From assembly GCA_045592585.1 (NCBI GenBank), contig JAZNVB010000097.1, positions 1-36,531 on the forward strand: 36,531 bases of DNA, read 5' to 3'. The notes beneath the pieces are model-generated. The model did no database searches. It had not been told where the DNA came from and worked only from the letters and a program-made list of their open reading frames with translations. Positions 16,914-26,183 of the stretch are shown in pieces (position 1 is the stretch's first letter; each line of letters starts with the position of its first letter). Made by a program: the position numbers and the translations under genes. This DNA is from SIG440 sp045592585. Lineage in GTDB: Bacteria > Bacillota > Clostridia > Monoglobales > Monoglobaceae.

Positions 16914-17842
16914 TGGGATTATTCGGAAAACTTAAAGAAAGCCTTAGTAAAACAAAAGAAGTAATCAATGGCAGAATTGAGGATGTTCTTAAAAGTTTCA
17001 GGTCGGTGGACGAGGATTTGATGGAAGAATTGGAAGAAGTTCTGATTATGGCAGACCTTGGTGTTGAAACATCCATGGAGATTATCGACAGATTAAGAGA
17101 TGCGATAAAGGAAAATCACATCACAGACGGCGAGCAGGTTAAGCAGGAACTTAAAAATATTCTTGCGGAAATTCTTACCGAAGGTGACAATTCTGTTCAG
17201 ATGCAAGGCAAACCGGCAGTAATTATGGTTATCGGGGTGAACGGCGTAGGTAAAACCACATCTATCGGCAAGCTTGCTTATATGTATAAGCAGATGGGTA
17301 AAAAGGTTGTTATTGCGGCGGCAGATACCTTCCGTGCAGCAGCAATCGAGCAGCTTGAAGTGTGGGCTGAACGTGCCGATGCTGAAATTATTAAACAGCA
17401 GGAGGGCTCTGACCCTGCGGCTGTAATTTATGATGCAGTATGTGCCGCTAAAAATCGTGGTGCAGATATTCTGCTTTGTGACACTGCCGGCAGACTTCAC
17501 AACAAAAAGAATTTGATGGACGAACTTAAAAAAATCTATAAGATTTTAAACAACGAACTTCCGGGTTCATCAAAGGAAGTTTTGCTTGTGCTTGATGCCA
17601 CAACGGGACAAAATGCAGTTTCTCAGGCTAAACAGTTTAAAGAGGCTGCAGATATAACGGGAATTATTCTTACAAAGCTTGACGGTACTGCCAAGGGCGG
17701 TATTGTTTTTGCAATCAAGAATGAATATAACATTCCGGTTAAACTTATTGGTCTTGGTGAAAAGATTGATGATATTGATGAATTCCGTCCAATGGAGTTC
17801 GTTGATGCTCTTATGGAAACCGATGGGAGAGATGCCGAATGA
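16913..17842 (+). CDS. ftsY: Signal recognition particle receptor FtsY
   Basis: FtsY receives SRP-ribosome complexes at the membrane. The 309-residue product is the NG core without the long acidic A domain of E. coli FtsY. The helical N domain is about residues 1-95. The G domain has GVNGVGKTT (108-116), then ADTFRAAA, DTAGR (near 195) and TKLDGTAKGG (near 254), and ends with a conserved GEKIDDIDEF region. Its start overlaps the smc stop (TAATG), and its end overlaps the next gene (ATGA), so all three are co-translated from one message. smc-ftsY is a common Firmicute pair. Confidence 0.97.
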   Translation: MGLFGKLKESLSKTKEVINGRIEDVLKSFRSVDEDLMEELEEVLIMADLGVETSMEIIDRLRDAIKENHITDGEQVKQELKNILAEILTEGDNSVQMQGKPAVIMVIGVNGVGKTTSIGKLAYMYKQMGKKVVIAAADTFRAAAIEQLEVWAERADAEIIKQQEGSDPAAVIYDAVCAAKNRGADILLCDTAGRLHNKKNLMDELKKIYKILNNELPGSSKEVLLVLDATTGQNAVSQAKQFKEAADITGIILTKLDGTAKGGIVFAIKNEYNIPVKLIGLGEKIDDIDEFRPMEFVDALMETDGRDAE

Positions 17843-20589
17843 TTGATATTAGAGATTTCAAAACAACATATGGCGATGGAAATAATAAAAGATTTATGAA
17901 AAAAACAACCATATTTCTTATTCTGGCTATTGCAATTGTTTTAGTTTATTATGCCGGCCGCGGATTTATGGAATATCTCGGTGTAATGGAGATTGGTGGA
18001 CAGTATGTTTCCATCTTTATCAAGAATCTGGTTACACGGGTTATTGTGCAGGGAATAAGCTCAGCAACTATATTTATGGCGATAGCTTTGAGCGTTTTGT
18101 TTTTAAGACGTAATCTGGCTGTACGAAATATTGACAGGGCTATGTTTGATTCTCTTGGGGTTTCTCTGCTTTTAACGTTTCTTGCGGCACTTGTTCTTGG
18201 TGGAATGATAAGCGGTGCCTTAAGCGAGAAATTCTTATCATTTGCCAACCCTCAATGGTTTGGTGTGACGGATCCTGTTTTTGACAAGGACGTTGGGTAT
18301 TATGTGTTTCAAAGACCTTTTATTGTTACCCTTGTAGGTTCAATTTCGGGAATATGGCTGTTTATAACGGTATTTATACTGGTGGCATATTGGTTTTTGG
18401 GAACCGTTTTAGGTGAATATTCGGGCAAGGAGCTATTTAACTTTAAAGAAACCGCAATTCACAACTGTGTGAATGTTGGTATATGGCTGATAATAAATTG
18501 CTTTGCTTATAATCTCAGGGCAGAGAGTATTTTATATGACAGCTTTGGTGAACTTAGCGGTGCGGGTTATACTGCTAAAACAGTGTGGCTCACCTATTAC
18601 CGGATAGCACCCATACTGCTTATTGCTATAATTGCCATGTCTGCTGTTTTTCTTGCTAAATCCCAAAAGGCTAATGCGATTAAAACAATTCTTGCCTACC
18701 CGGCATTTTGGTTGCTGGCGGTGATAGTTGCTTTTGTGGTGCAGGCTGTTATTGTATCACCCAACGAGGTAATCCGTGAACAGAACAATATTGTTGCAAA
18801 TATCGAATACACTCAGGCGGCTTACGGTCTTGATGGGATTTCTGAGGTTGAGTTTGATGTAAACAATGACTTAACGGCAACGGATGTTGCTAAGCATAAC
18901 GAGGTTACTGATAACATCAGAATTCTTGATCTATCAACCAATCTCACTGTGCTCAACCAGATACAGGGTATAAGAAACTATTATACATTTAACGAGACGG
19001 ATGTTGTGCCATATGTGATAAACGGTCAAAAGACTGCGGTGGCAATAACACCCCGTGAAATTACCAAAAGCAATCTCAGCGACAGTGCTGACACATACAT
19101 CAACCGCACCTTGAGATATACACACGGCTTTGGTGTAACGATGAATGTTATCAACGAGGTAACAAGTCAGGGTCAGCCACAGTTTTTGATAAAGGATATT
19201 CCACCTAAATCAGAAGAAGGAATACCACAGATTACGCAGCCTAGAATTTATTACGGCGAACTGACCAACGATTATGTTGTTGTAGGAAATGAAAAGTACA
19301 AAGAGCTTGACTATTCAGCGGGTCAGGAGGACATTGAGTTTTCATACGATGGCAGTGGTGGTCTTAAATTAAACTTCCTTAACAGAGCTATTTTTGCCGG
19401 CAAGTACGGGGATGTAAGATTGCTGGTTTCGGACCTGGTTTCAAGTGACAGCAGAATTCTAATTAACCGCAATATTATTGAAAGAGCAAAAACAGTTGCA
19501 CCATTCTTTAAATATGATACCGACCCATATATGATTATAGATGATGACGGCACTTTAAAGTGGGTGATAGATGCGTATACAACCACTATTTACTATCCTT
19601 ATGCGCAAAGCTACGGAGGAGAATTCAATTATATACGAAATTCCGTAAAGGCTGTGGTTGACGCATACAACGGCGATGTAACATTTTATGTTGCTGACGA
19701 GGGTGACCCGATTGTAAGAAGTTATCGCAAGATTTATCCGCATTTGTTTGCAGAAGGAGAAATCCCCGACGGTATAAAAATGCACATCAAGTATCCGGAA
19801 TATATCTTTAAGGTGCAGTCGGATATGTACGGCAAATATCACCTGTCCAATCCTACAACATTCTATAACAAAAATGATACTTGGGTTGTTGCAAGGGAAA
19901 GGTACGGAAACAGTGCTGAACCGCAGGAAATTGCTGCATATTATAACATGATGCGTCTTGAAGGCAGCGATCAGTCAGAGCTGCTGCTTACGGTTCCTTA
20001 TACACTGACCAACAAGGACAATATGGTGGCGTGGCTGGCGGTTTGCAACGAATGGGATAATTACGGCAAGCTTCAGGTTTACAAATTTCCTAAAGATATT
20101 AACGTATACGGACCTTTGCAGATTGAGAACCGTATCAATTCGGACATGAATATTTCAAAGGAACTTAATTTGTGGAGTCAGGGTGGCTCTACAGTTATCC
20201 GCGGCAATATGATTGTTGTGCCCATTGAAAATTCTATACTTTATGTAGAGCCTATATATATCGCATCAAACAATCAGTCGGCCTTGCCTGAACTTAAGCA
20301 GGTGGTGGTTGCTTATGAAGAGAAAATTGTTATGAAAAGCAGTCTTGAGGAGGCTTTGCATACTTTGTTTGGCGAAGCAGTTTCTGAAGATGATACCGAC
20401 AGCGAACAAGGTCAGCAGGATGAAAGCACAACGCAGGAGGCTGTTGATTATAACACCGCAGCAAGGAAAGTGGTGGAAGAATTCAAGCGTGCGAAGCAGG
20501 CTAATACCGAGGGCAATTGGACAGCTTATGGCGAGGCAATGACTGTTCTGGAAGACTGGATAGAACAGTTGGAAAAAACAATAGAATAG
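17839..20589 (+). CDS. UPF0182 family membrane protein
   Basis: The product is 916 residues. The N-terminal third has about seven transmembrane helices (near residues 24-42, 62-85, 100-125, 165-190, 205-225, 250-270, 280-302). A large extracytoplasmic domain of about 550 residues follows, with family-type features such as RNSVKAVVDAYNGDVTFYVAD and a VVPIENSILYVEPIY block. The linker near residues 855-880 is Asp/Glu/Gln-rich, and the C-terminal helix (885-916) looks like a short coiled coil. The family is widespread in Firmicutes, actinobacteria and cyanobacteria and has no settled function. The ATG overlaps the ftsY stop by 4 bases; an internal ATG at 17896 is possible but has a poorer context. 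A terminator follows closely. Confidence 0.9.
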   Translation: MIDIRDFKTTYGDGNNKRFMKKTTIFLILAIAIVLVYYAGRGFMEYLGVMEIGGQYVSIFIKNLVTRVIVQGISSATIFMAIALSVLFLRRNLAVRNIDRAMFDSLGVSLLLTFLAALVLGGMISGALSEKFLSFANPQWFGVTDPVFDKDVGYYVFQRPFIVTLVGSISGIWLFITVFILVAYWFLGTVLGEYSGKELFNFKETAIHNCVNVGIWLIINCFAYNLRAESILYDSFGELSGAGYTAKTVWLTYYRIAPILLIAIIAMSAVFLAKSQKANAIKTILAYPAFWLLAVIVAFVVQAVIVSPNEVIREQNNIVANIEYTQAAYGLDGISEVEFDVNNDLTATDVAKHNEVTDNIRILDLSTNLTVLNQIQGIRNYYTFNETDVVPYVINGQKTAVAITPREITKSNLSDSADTYINRTLRYTHGFGVTMNVINEVTSQGQPQFLIKDIPPKSEEGIPQITQPRIYYGELTNDYVVVGNEKYKELDYSAGQEDIEFSYDGSGGLKLNFLNRAIFAGKYGDVRLLVSDLVSSDSRILINRNIIERAKTVAPFFKYDTDPYMIIDDDGTLKWVIDAYTTTIYYPYAQSYGGEFNYIRNSVKAVVDAYNGDVTFYVADEGDPIVRSYRKIYPHLFAEGEIPDGIKMHIKYPEYIFKVQSDMYGKYHLSNPTTFYNKNDTWVVARERYGNSAEPQEIAAYYNMMRLEGSDQSELLLTVPYTLTNKDNMVAWLAVCNEWDNYGKLQVYKFPKDINVYGPLQIENRINSDMNISKELNLWSQGGSTVIRGNMIVVPIENSILYVEPIYIASNNQSALPELKQVVVAYEEKIVMKSSLEEALHTLFGEAVSEDDTDSEQGQQDESTTQEAVDYNTAARKVVEEFKRAKQANTEGNWTAYGEAMTVLEDWIEQLEKTIE

Positions 20590-20595
20590 CACAAA

Positions 20596-20631
20596 AAAAG
20601 GATGTGAAGGAAATTTCTTTCACATCCTTTT
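20596..20631. terminator. Bidirectional terminator after the UPF0182 gene and bofA
   Basis: AAAAGGATGTGAAGG (20596-20610) pairs with CTTTCACATCCTTTT (20617-20631), 15 bp with one G-U pair and a 6-base loop, A-rich before and T-rich after. It serves the plus-strand smc operon and the minus-strand bofA gene, whose stop codon touches it. Confidence 0.88.
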
Positions 20632-20896
20632 ATAATAAATATTGAAGTATAATAACAAGTATTACTCCAGGTACCCCAAGAAGTCCTGATAGGATAGAGG
20701 ATAAGGGGTTGATAATTACTGTAATTCCTGCAAAGCCGCCTGCAAAGTTGACAGCCGCAAGGATGAGACCGCCTAAGATACCGTTGATGAGTAATTTAAG
20801 CATCCATTTGATAGGTTTTATAAATACACGGCAAAAAACAAAAAGCAGCAAAAGACTTGCGGCATATGCCAGGATTGATGTTATATCAAAATGCAT
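20630..20896 (-). CDS. bofA: BofA-family pro-sigma-K processing inhibitor
   Basis: BofA sits in the outer forespore membrane in Bacillus and holds the SpoIVFB protease inactive until sigma-K is needed. The 88-residue product has two hydrophobic helices (about residues 8-25 and 34-55) and the family C-terminus INPLSSILSGLLGVPGVILVIIL. I chose ATG 20896 because AGAGGTG lies just upstream and the length matches the family; a longer frame starting at 20941 has no support. It indicates a spore former. Clostridial BofA homologues often occur without a SpoIVFA/FB system, so the exact role here is uncertain. Confidence 0.88.
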   Translation of the reverse strand: MHFDITSILAYAASLLLLFVFCRVFIKPIKWMLKLLINGILGGLILAAVNFAGGFAGITVIINPLSSILSGLLGVPGVILVIILQYLL

Positions 20897-20962
20897 TTTG
20901 CAACACCTCTGCGAATAAAGTACTTTGTATACTGTATTCACAAGTTGTCCGTATTATGATTT

Positions 20963-21868
20963 TTATTTTAGTGTTGCAATATATTTTTCGGTCATCAAGA
21001 TTGGATAATAAGATTTTTTTGCTTTTCGCAGACCCTCAAGTCCCATATCTTCCTCACGGTTAACAAGCTTAAAGTCGGACCACTGATGCTCAAGAAACTG
21101 TTGATTTATCATAGGAAAGCTCCCCTGAAAATCGGTGTCGGCGTGTTCAAGATGGATTACTACAATTGATTCGGGATAGCAGAGTACCTCACCAAATGAA
21201 AAGGCTACCATTTTGCCGTTAACAGTAAGGCAGCCGCCTGCTATATCAAGCTTTTCCCAGTTGTCAAGAAGGCGGTTAACAGCCTCAAGCTGCTCGTCAA
21301 TGTTTGAAATGCTGTCCTTTTTGCTGTCGCACCAGCGGGCAAACATTTCACGGCAATCCTCGCGGAAGTCCGGTGTCATTGTGTGGTACCTGTAGTTATA
21401 TAGTGACTTGAATTTGTTAATATGGTTACGTTTTGCGTGATACTTTCCTCCGGGGAGATTTATTAAGTCCTGAACGCTGTATACATAGTCAAAGGAGTCA
21501 ATATCCTTTTCGTATTTAAACATATTGGGAAAGCTTTCTTTTAAAAGTTTTTTCTGCTCTGCACCAAAGATGCGGATAAATGGCGGTTGCCCGATTTGCT
21601 CAAAATATTTAAGAAGCTCACAAATAACCGCAGATATATTGTTTTCAGTAACCATAAGATTAACACTTTCTGGGTCATTCCCGTGACGTGAAAATATACA
21701 AAGTGTTCCGTTAACTTCGGCATAGCGGATATCATAGGATTTTTGCCATATAAACAAATTGGTAAAAGTAAATTCCGAATTCTTAAAAAGGATATTTTTG
21801 AAATAAGAATCAAGAATGGGTTTATCCTGCAAAGTTACGGGTTTTATTTCAAATGAAACATCACTCAC
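20963..21868 (-). CDS. DUF2156 (LPG synthase C-terminal-like) acyltransferase-fold protein
   Basis: The 301-residue soluble protein opens with SFEIKPVTLQDKPILDSYFK and EFTFTNLFIWQ, a pattern typical of DUF2156 proteins. These have a double GNAT fold related to the C-terminal catalytic domain of lysylphosphatidylglycerol synthase. Other matching blocks are GGKYHAKRNHINKF, the central VVIHLEHADTDFQGSFPMINQQF, and the C-terminal NREEDMGLEGLRKAKKSYYP. It has no membrane domain, so it is not a complete MprF. The start is GTG at 21868, 10 bases after AAAGGAGG. Substrate unknown. It lies 36 bases downstream of the radical SAM gene on the same strand. Confidence 0.85.
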   Translation of the reverse strand: MSDVSFEIKPVTLQDKPILDSYFKNILFKNSEFTFTNLFIWQKSYDIRYAEVNGTLCIFSRHGNDPESVNLMVTENNISAVICELLKYFEQIGQPPFIRIFGAEQKKLLKESFPNMFKYEKDIDSFDYVYSVQDLINLPGGKYHAKRNHINKFKSLYNYRYHTMTPDFREDCREMFARWCDSKKDSISNIDEQLEAVNRLLDNWEKLDIAGGCLTVNGKMVAFSFGEVLCYPESIVVIHLEHADTDFQGSFPMINQQFLEHQWSDFKLVNREEDMGLEGLRKAKKSYYPILMTEKYIATLK

Positions 21869-21904
21869 GGCACGGTCACCTCCTTTAGTATAATAGTTAT
21901 TCTG

Positions 21905-22510
21905 TTATTTAATGTATGCACGAACTCTGAAATCAACACCGCATTTTTCGGCAATACTGCGGCAGGTTTCAATTTCTTCGGCAGTTATGTCATGGTCAAC
22001 AATTGATAATATAACCTTGGGAACAAAACGTTTTGCAAGACGTGCAAACTCCTGCAGACCCTCAAATGCGGCTTCTCCAAAATAGCTTTTGCAGATTTCA
22101 TCATAACGTTTTGCATTTGAGGCATTCAGACTGATTGAAACACTGTCAATAATGCCGTCAAATTCAGGGGTAACATCACGTTTTTCTATCATATTTGCCT
22201 GACCGTTGGTGTTGATGCGAATGGGAAGGTGGGGGTAGTTTTCCTTCAGCCACTTTGCAACCTTCATACAATCATCAAACCGCATTAAGGGTTCGCCGTA
22301 GCCGCAGAACACAATGGAACTGTATTTGCTCATATCCCGTCTTTGAAAGTCTGATTTGATTTCTTCAACTGTTGGCTCACGGTCAAGCCACAGATTGTCC
22401 TTGCCGTTTACATCATCGTGATTGTTTCGCAGACAAAAGGTGCAGTCATTGCTGCATCTGTTTGTTACGTTTACATAAAGTGAGCCTTCAAATTCATAAG
22501 TAATTGTCAT
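21905..22510 (-). CDS. Radical SAM protein, TatD-associated family (TIGR04038-like)
   Basis: The 201-residue protein has the 4Fe-4S motif CSNDCTFC (C19, C23, C26), then VFCGYGEPLMRFDD (the SAM-contacting GEP strand), RINTNGQAN and VSISLNAS. Spacing and small size fit the short radical SAM enzymes usually encoded next to or fused with a TatD nuclease; the reaction is not known. It has no C-terminal auxiliary-cluster cysteine block. No tatD gene occurs in this window, which is atypical. GAAAGGA precedes the ATG. QueE and NrdG activases are alternatives, but the length and NRCSNDCTFCLRN context favour this family. Confidence 0.8.
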   Translation of the reverse strand: MTITYEFEGSLYVNVTNRCSNDCTFCLRNNHDDVNGKDNLWLDREPTVEEIKSDFQRRDMSKYSSIVFCGYGEPLMRFDDCMKVAKWLKENYPHLPIRINTNGQANMIEKRDVTPEFDGIIDSVSISLNASNAKRYDEICKSYFGEAAFEGLQEFARLAKRFVPKVILSIVDHDITAEEIETCRSIAEKCGVDFRVRAYIK

Positions 22511-22525
22511 AAGTATATCCTTTCT

Positions 22526-22561
22526 TTTATAATAGGAAATTATGTAATTTCTTATTATAAA
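22526..22561. repeat. AT-rich inverted repeat between two minus-strand genes
   Basis: A 17-base arm (22526-22542) pairs with 22545-22561 around a 2-base loop, with one G-U pair. It lies between the end of the YhaN-like gene (downstream end 22583) and the start of the radical SAM gene. It lacks a T tail on the minus strand, so it may be a weak terminator, an mRNA processing stem or an operator. Confidence 0.5.
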
Positions 22562-22582
22562 GTAACATTTATTTAATGTCCG

Positions 22583-24943
22583 TTACAAAATAATCTCATT
22601 TAAATCAGGTATAATTTCTTTTGCAATATCTGCAATATGGTTGTGGCAGGTAAAGAAAAAGATTTGCGAAACCGAGCCGGAAGCTTCAAGGTAATTCCTT
22701 AAAAATTCCATGGTGCTGCGGCAGCTTTCGTCATCATACTGGGTAAGGATGTCATCAAGGAACAAAGGCACGGGGTTGTGCTTTTGGGCAATGATGTCTG
22801 TTGCAGCAAGTCGCAGAGCAAGGTAAACACGGTCAATCGCGCCGGAACTAAGGTACTTCCACTGATGAAATCCTTCCTGCGCCGAAGCTCGTGCTTCTAC
22901 ACTCAAATCACGGGATACAAGAACATCACTGTATTTCCCTCCTGACATCATTTTAAGGTATTCGCCCGTCTTTTTGCTAAGATGCGAGCCAAGACCTTTG
23001 TTCATTTCACTTGATGCGGCTTCCATTGCAGTTGATACAATTTCAAGTATCTTATATCTTTCGGAATATTCATTTAATTTACTGGTACATTCCTCAATTT
23101 GTGCTGTCAGTTGATGCTCACTGGTTTGCGGAACAGAAATCTGACTTTGCAGTTCCCCAAGTGTGTTGCGCAGATGATTAAGCTTTGGTTTAGCATCTGC
23201 AATATCTATGTCTGATATGTTGCCGACGGGAGTTTTTTCTATAAATTCACTAAGTTCAGAAATTTTATTTTGAGCCAATGTGATATCCGCATTACTATGG
23301 CCAAGGGCATGGCAAAGAATAGAAATTTCACGGTCAAGAGCATCAATTGCTAAAACATCATCATCAATTTCATTTAACATGGCACTGGCTTCCTCAAATG
23401 TGCTGACCTGATGTACCTGAGAAATAAAATCAGTAAATTGTTTTTTTAGCTGGTTAATTTCTGCAGTAGCAGAAGCGAAGAGGCTGTTTTGGGCACTAAC
23501 GGTCTTTTCGCCAAGTTCATCAAGAGAACCACAGCCATAATAAGCAAGCTTATTTGAAATGTCGGTTTCGTATTCGGTGCGTCTTTCGCTGAGCTCGGCA
23601 AGCAGTTCATCAAGAGTTTTGCCGGAAATTCCTTCATAATAGAAGGACAGCATACGCAGGTTGTTTTCAAGTTCCTGACGTGACAGTTGAACAGAAAGTT
23701 TGTTTAAAACGTTCTTGCCAGAGGCTTTGAACAAAAACCAGGAAACAATCAACCCTGCAGCTCCTGCAACAATGCCCATATAAAATAATGAAGGTAAAGC
23801 TGCAATAGCTATAAGACCTGCTGCAATGGCGACAATGCCGACCGAAAGGGCTATGGTTTTGCCTTTTTTCTTTTCGGCTGCAATGCGTGAATCAAGATTT
23901 GCTCTAGCGCGGCTGACAGAATTTTTTATGCACTGTTCGTCGGCGTCAAGCATATCAAGTCTTTTTTTACTATCTAAAAGCCGTCCGTATTCACTGTCAG
24001 AAATCACAGCAGAGGAGGTGCCGGATTGATTATATCCTGCAGCCATTCTTGATTTTAATTCTTTACACTTCTGCAATAATTCCTTTGCTGAATTCAAAGA
24101 AAGGGAACGGTCAGCCAGTTTATCCTGAACTTGCTTTTTAACATTCAGCTTTTCAAGAAGAGTGGTATAGCCACCAAGTGCCTTTTTTGCTGTGTCAACT
24201 TTGCTCAGGTTTTCGGCTGTTTCAATTGCCGACTCAAGTTCGGATATTTCGTTCTTTATATTACTTATATCTGCCATCAGGGTATGCTGACTTTCGGCTT
24301 GGTCAATCAATTGTTCAAGAGAAATTTTGAGTTGATCAAGTTGACTTTGAGCATTAACAAGCAAGCCTTTTTTGCCGCTTTTGGATACAAGCTCTTCTCG
24401 GGCAGAGTCAATTCGCGCCCTGATGGTGCCTTGAGAGAGATTTTCGTCACCCGATACCGAGAGATTTGCAATTCGCATGGCAAGACTGTCACCGGACGCA
24501 TCACCTGAAAAACCACCGAAGCAATCAATAAACACACTGCGTTCAAATTCGCCTTGCTCCATGTCAAAGAAGATGCGGCCCATTTCGCTTGATGCGGGAT
24601 AAGAAAGTTTTTCGCCTGTGCCCATGTCATAAACTGTGGTTATGTCGGTTGCCGCGGTCTTTTTGAATTCTTTGTGAAGCCTGATTTCGGTGCCGTTGGA
24701 TTCAAATTCGATTGCACCTGACATTGCAGAACCACTCCAAGGGGTGTATTTTTTTCGCAGATTTTTTGAAATATCACTACCCTTGGCACCACCGCCGCCG
24801 TAAAACATCAGCTTGATAAATGACATAAGGGTTGACTTTCCATCTTCGTTTTTGCCAAAAATCAGGTTAAAGCCCGGTTTAAAGTCAATGGCACGACCTG
24901 AAAACTTGCCAAAGCCTTCAATGTCAAATTTCTTAATTATCAC
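22583..24943 (-). CDS. YhaN-like AAA ATPase (SbcC/Rad50-type)
   Basis: The 786-residue protein has an ABC/Rad50-like ATPase head split by long coiled coils. Walker A is GKNEDGKST (residues 30-38), after KKFDIEGFGKFSG. Coiled coils cover about 170-350 and 420-650. Two adjacent hydrophobic helices near 363-405 interrupt the coil, a feature of the YhaN family rather than classic SbcC. The C-terminal head has a signature-like SSGAIDRVYLALRLA and Walker B PLFLDDIL followed by QYDD. In B. subtilis, YhaN is partnered by YhaO, as here. The likely role is DNA end processing or repair at the membrane. Its start overlaps the end of the nuclease gene by 11 bases. Confidence 0.88.
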   Translation of the reverse strand: MIIKKFDIEGFGKFSGRAIDFKPGFNLIFGKNEDGKSTLMSFIKLMFYGGGGAKGSDISKNLRKKYTPWSGSAMSGAIEFESNGTEIRLHKEFKKTAATDITTVYDMGTGEKLSYPASSEMGRIFFDMEQGEFERSVFIDCFGGFSGDASGDSLAMRIANLSVSGDENLSQGTIRARIDSAREELVSKSGKKGLLVNAQSQLDQLKISLEQLIDQAESQHTLMADISNIKNEISELESAIETAENLSKVDTAKKALGGYTTLLEKLNVKKQVQDKLADRSLSLNSAKELLQKCKELKSRMAAGYNQSGTSSAVISDSEYGRLLDSKKRLDMLDADEQCIKNSVSRARANLDSRIAAEKKKGKTIALSVGIVAIAAGLIAIAALPSLFYMGIVAGAAGLIVSWFLFKASGKNVLNKLSVQLSRQELENNLRMLSFYYEGISGKTLDELLAELSERRTEYETDISNKLAYYGCGSLDELGEKTVSAQNSLFASATAEINQLKKQFTDFISQVHQVSTFEEASAMLNEIDDDVLAIDALDREISILCHALGHSNADITLAQNKISELSEFIEKTPVGNISDIDIADAKPKLNHLRNTLGELQSQISVPQTSEHQLTAQIEECTSKLNEYSERYKILEIVSTAMEAASSEMNKGLGSHLSKKTGEYLKMMSGGKYSDVLVSRDLSVEARASAQEGFHQWKYLSSGAIDRVYLALRLAATDIIAQKHNPVPLFLDDILTQYDDESCRSTMEFLRNYLEASGSVSQIFFFTCHNHIADIAKEIIPDLNEIIL

Positions 24944-26060
24944 CCAAAGTCACCTCTCTTTCAAAAGCCTTCAGGCCAAGACGCAGAGCTTTGATGTAAA
25001 GCTCTTTATCGGCATCGCTTGCTCCGGCTTGCATCTCAAGCAGTTTTTGAACAAATATACCGCGGAATGAACTTTCGGACACCAATTCCGGAATGTTGTC
25101 AAGGTTTGCCTCGGTATTATCATACACACGGATGTATGCAACCTCACTCTTTAAGACATCCTCAATGCGGATGATATCGGGAGTATAGGTTGTGCTGACA
25201 GTTCCGACCAACGATATTCTGTACAGATTGTTCATAAAGCTATCGGGATACTTTTCTTTTATGTACGACAGAATTTTTAAAGATATCTGATTTGTAGTTT
25301 CACATCCGGAAATGTCAAGGCTTTCAAAAATGTATTTTCTGGATGATAGCTCAGCATATTCAAGATTGCATCTGCCTTTTTCGATTGTTCCCATATATAT
25401 ACCCTTGCTGCCGTCCTCGTCAAAACCTCTGCCGTCGGGACATCCGCAGTAGGAATAAAAGGTGTTGCCAAATCTCTGTATCTCGCTGCGCTTGTGAACA
25501 TGCCCAAGTGCAAGATAGTCAAAACCGCACTCTGCAATTGTGTTGACAGGAATGGGGTTATATTCGCTTTCGCCAAGTGCAGATACGGTCTGTCCGTGAA
25601 GAACGCAAAGGTTAATCATATTTTCACTTAGAGAAGGGGTTGCGGTAAGCTGAGGAATTTTTTCAAATCTGTCGGTAAATGCAGCCCCGAAGAGTCTTAC
25701 GTTTTTCTCTTCAAAATCATAATATTCCATAAACGAGGTGAAAATAATAACGTTATCGGGGAACTGATTTTTAAGCCACACCGAACCTGGGCAAGCATAA
25801 TCATGGTTTCCAGGGGAAATGGCTATAATTGTGTCGGGGATTTGTGACATAGCTTCGATTATTTCGTCTGTTGTTTCACTGTCAGGAAAGGGAGTATCAA
25901 AAAGATCACCTGAAATCAGCAGAAAATCAATGCTTTCTGCCTTGCAAATGTTGATAACTTTAACAAAAGTGTTTTTTAACTCTGCCCGACCTGAACTTAC
26001 GCCCGATCGTGATGAGCCAATATGAAAATCTCCTGTATGAAGGATTTTTACACCTGCCAT
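24933..26060 (-). CDS. YhaO/SbcD-like DNA repair metallophosphoesterase
   Basis: The 375-residue protein has the full calcineurin-type metal-binding set: GDFH (D11, H13), GDLFD (51-55), GNHDY (84-88), a CVLHGQT block and GHVHKR, in the order of Mre11/SbcD exonucleases. The C-terminal part (about 270-375) is a capping and ATPase-binding region. Paired with the overlapping YhaN-like ATPase it should form an Mre11-Rad50-like complex acting on DNA ends. The ATG has an AAGGAGG site 9 bases upstream. A TATAAT on the minus strand (26096-26091) is a possible -10, but I see no clear -35. Confidence 0.9.
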   Translation of the reverse strand: MAGVKILHTGDFHIGSSRSGVSSGRAELKNTFVKVINICKAESIDFLLISGDLFDTPFPDSETTDEIIEAMSQIPDTIIAISPGNHDYACPGSVWLKNQFPDNVIIFTSFMEYYDFEEKNVRLFGAAFTDRFEKIPQLTATPSLSENMINLCVLHGQTVSALGESEYNPIPVNTIAECGFDYLALGHVHKRSEIQRFGNTFYSYCGCPDGRGFDEDGSKGIYMGTIEKGRCNLEYAELSSRKYIFESLDISGCETTNQISLKILSYIKEKYPDSFMNNLYRISLVGTVSTTYTPDIIRIEDVLKSEVAYIRVYDNTEANLDNIPELVSESSFRGIFVQKLLEMQAGASDADKELYIKALRLGLKAFEREVTLGDN

Positions 26061-26154
26061 ATCAGCAAACCTCCTTATGCAAAATATCTCATTATAAGTA
26101 TATCATAAAGGAATAAAAATTACAAGATTATGGGAAGATAAATGTGAAAAATGA

Positions 26155-26183
26155 TTGACACAGTAGTGTTAGTATGATATAAT
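26155..26183 (+). promoter_or_regulatory. Consensus sigma-A promoter of the atp operon
   Basis: TTGACA (26155-26160) and TATAAT (26178-26183) are perfect hexamers separated by exactly 17 bases. The transcript should start near 26190, leaving a leader of about 100 bases. That leader carries a small hairpin TTATTCT/AGAATAA (26238-26244/26249-26255) before the AAGGAG ribosome site. Confidence 0.9.

Noticed and set aside
20897..20962. Sigma-E-type promoter for bofA (GTATACAA as -10)
   Set aside because: The only -35-like sequence is about 20 bases away and poor; spacing of 14-15 is expected.
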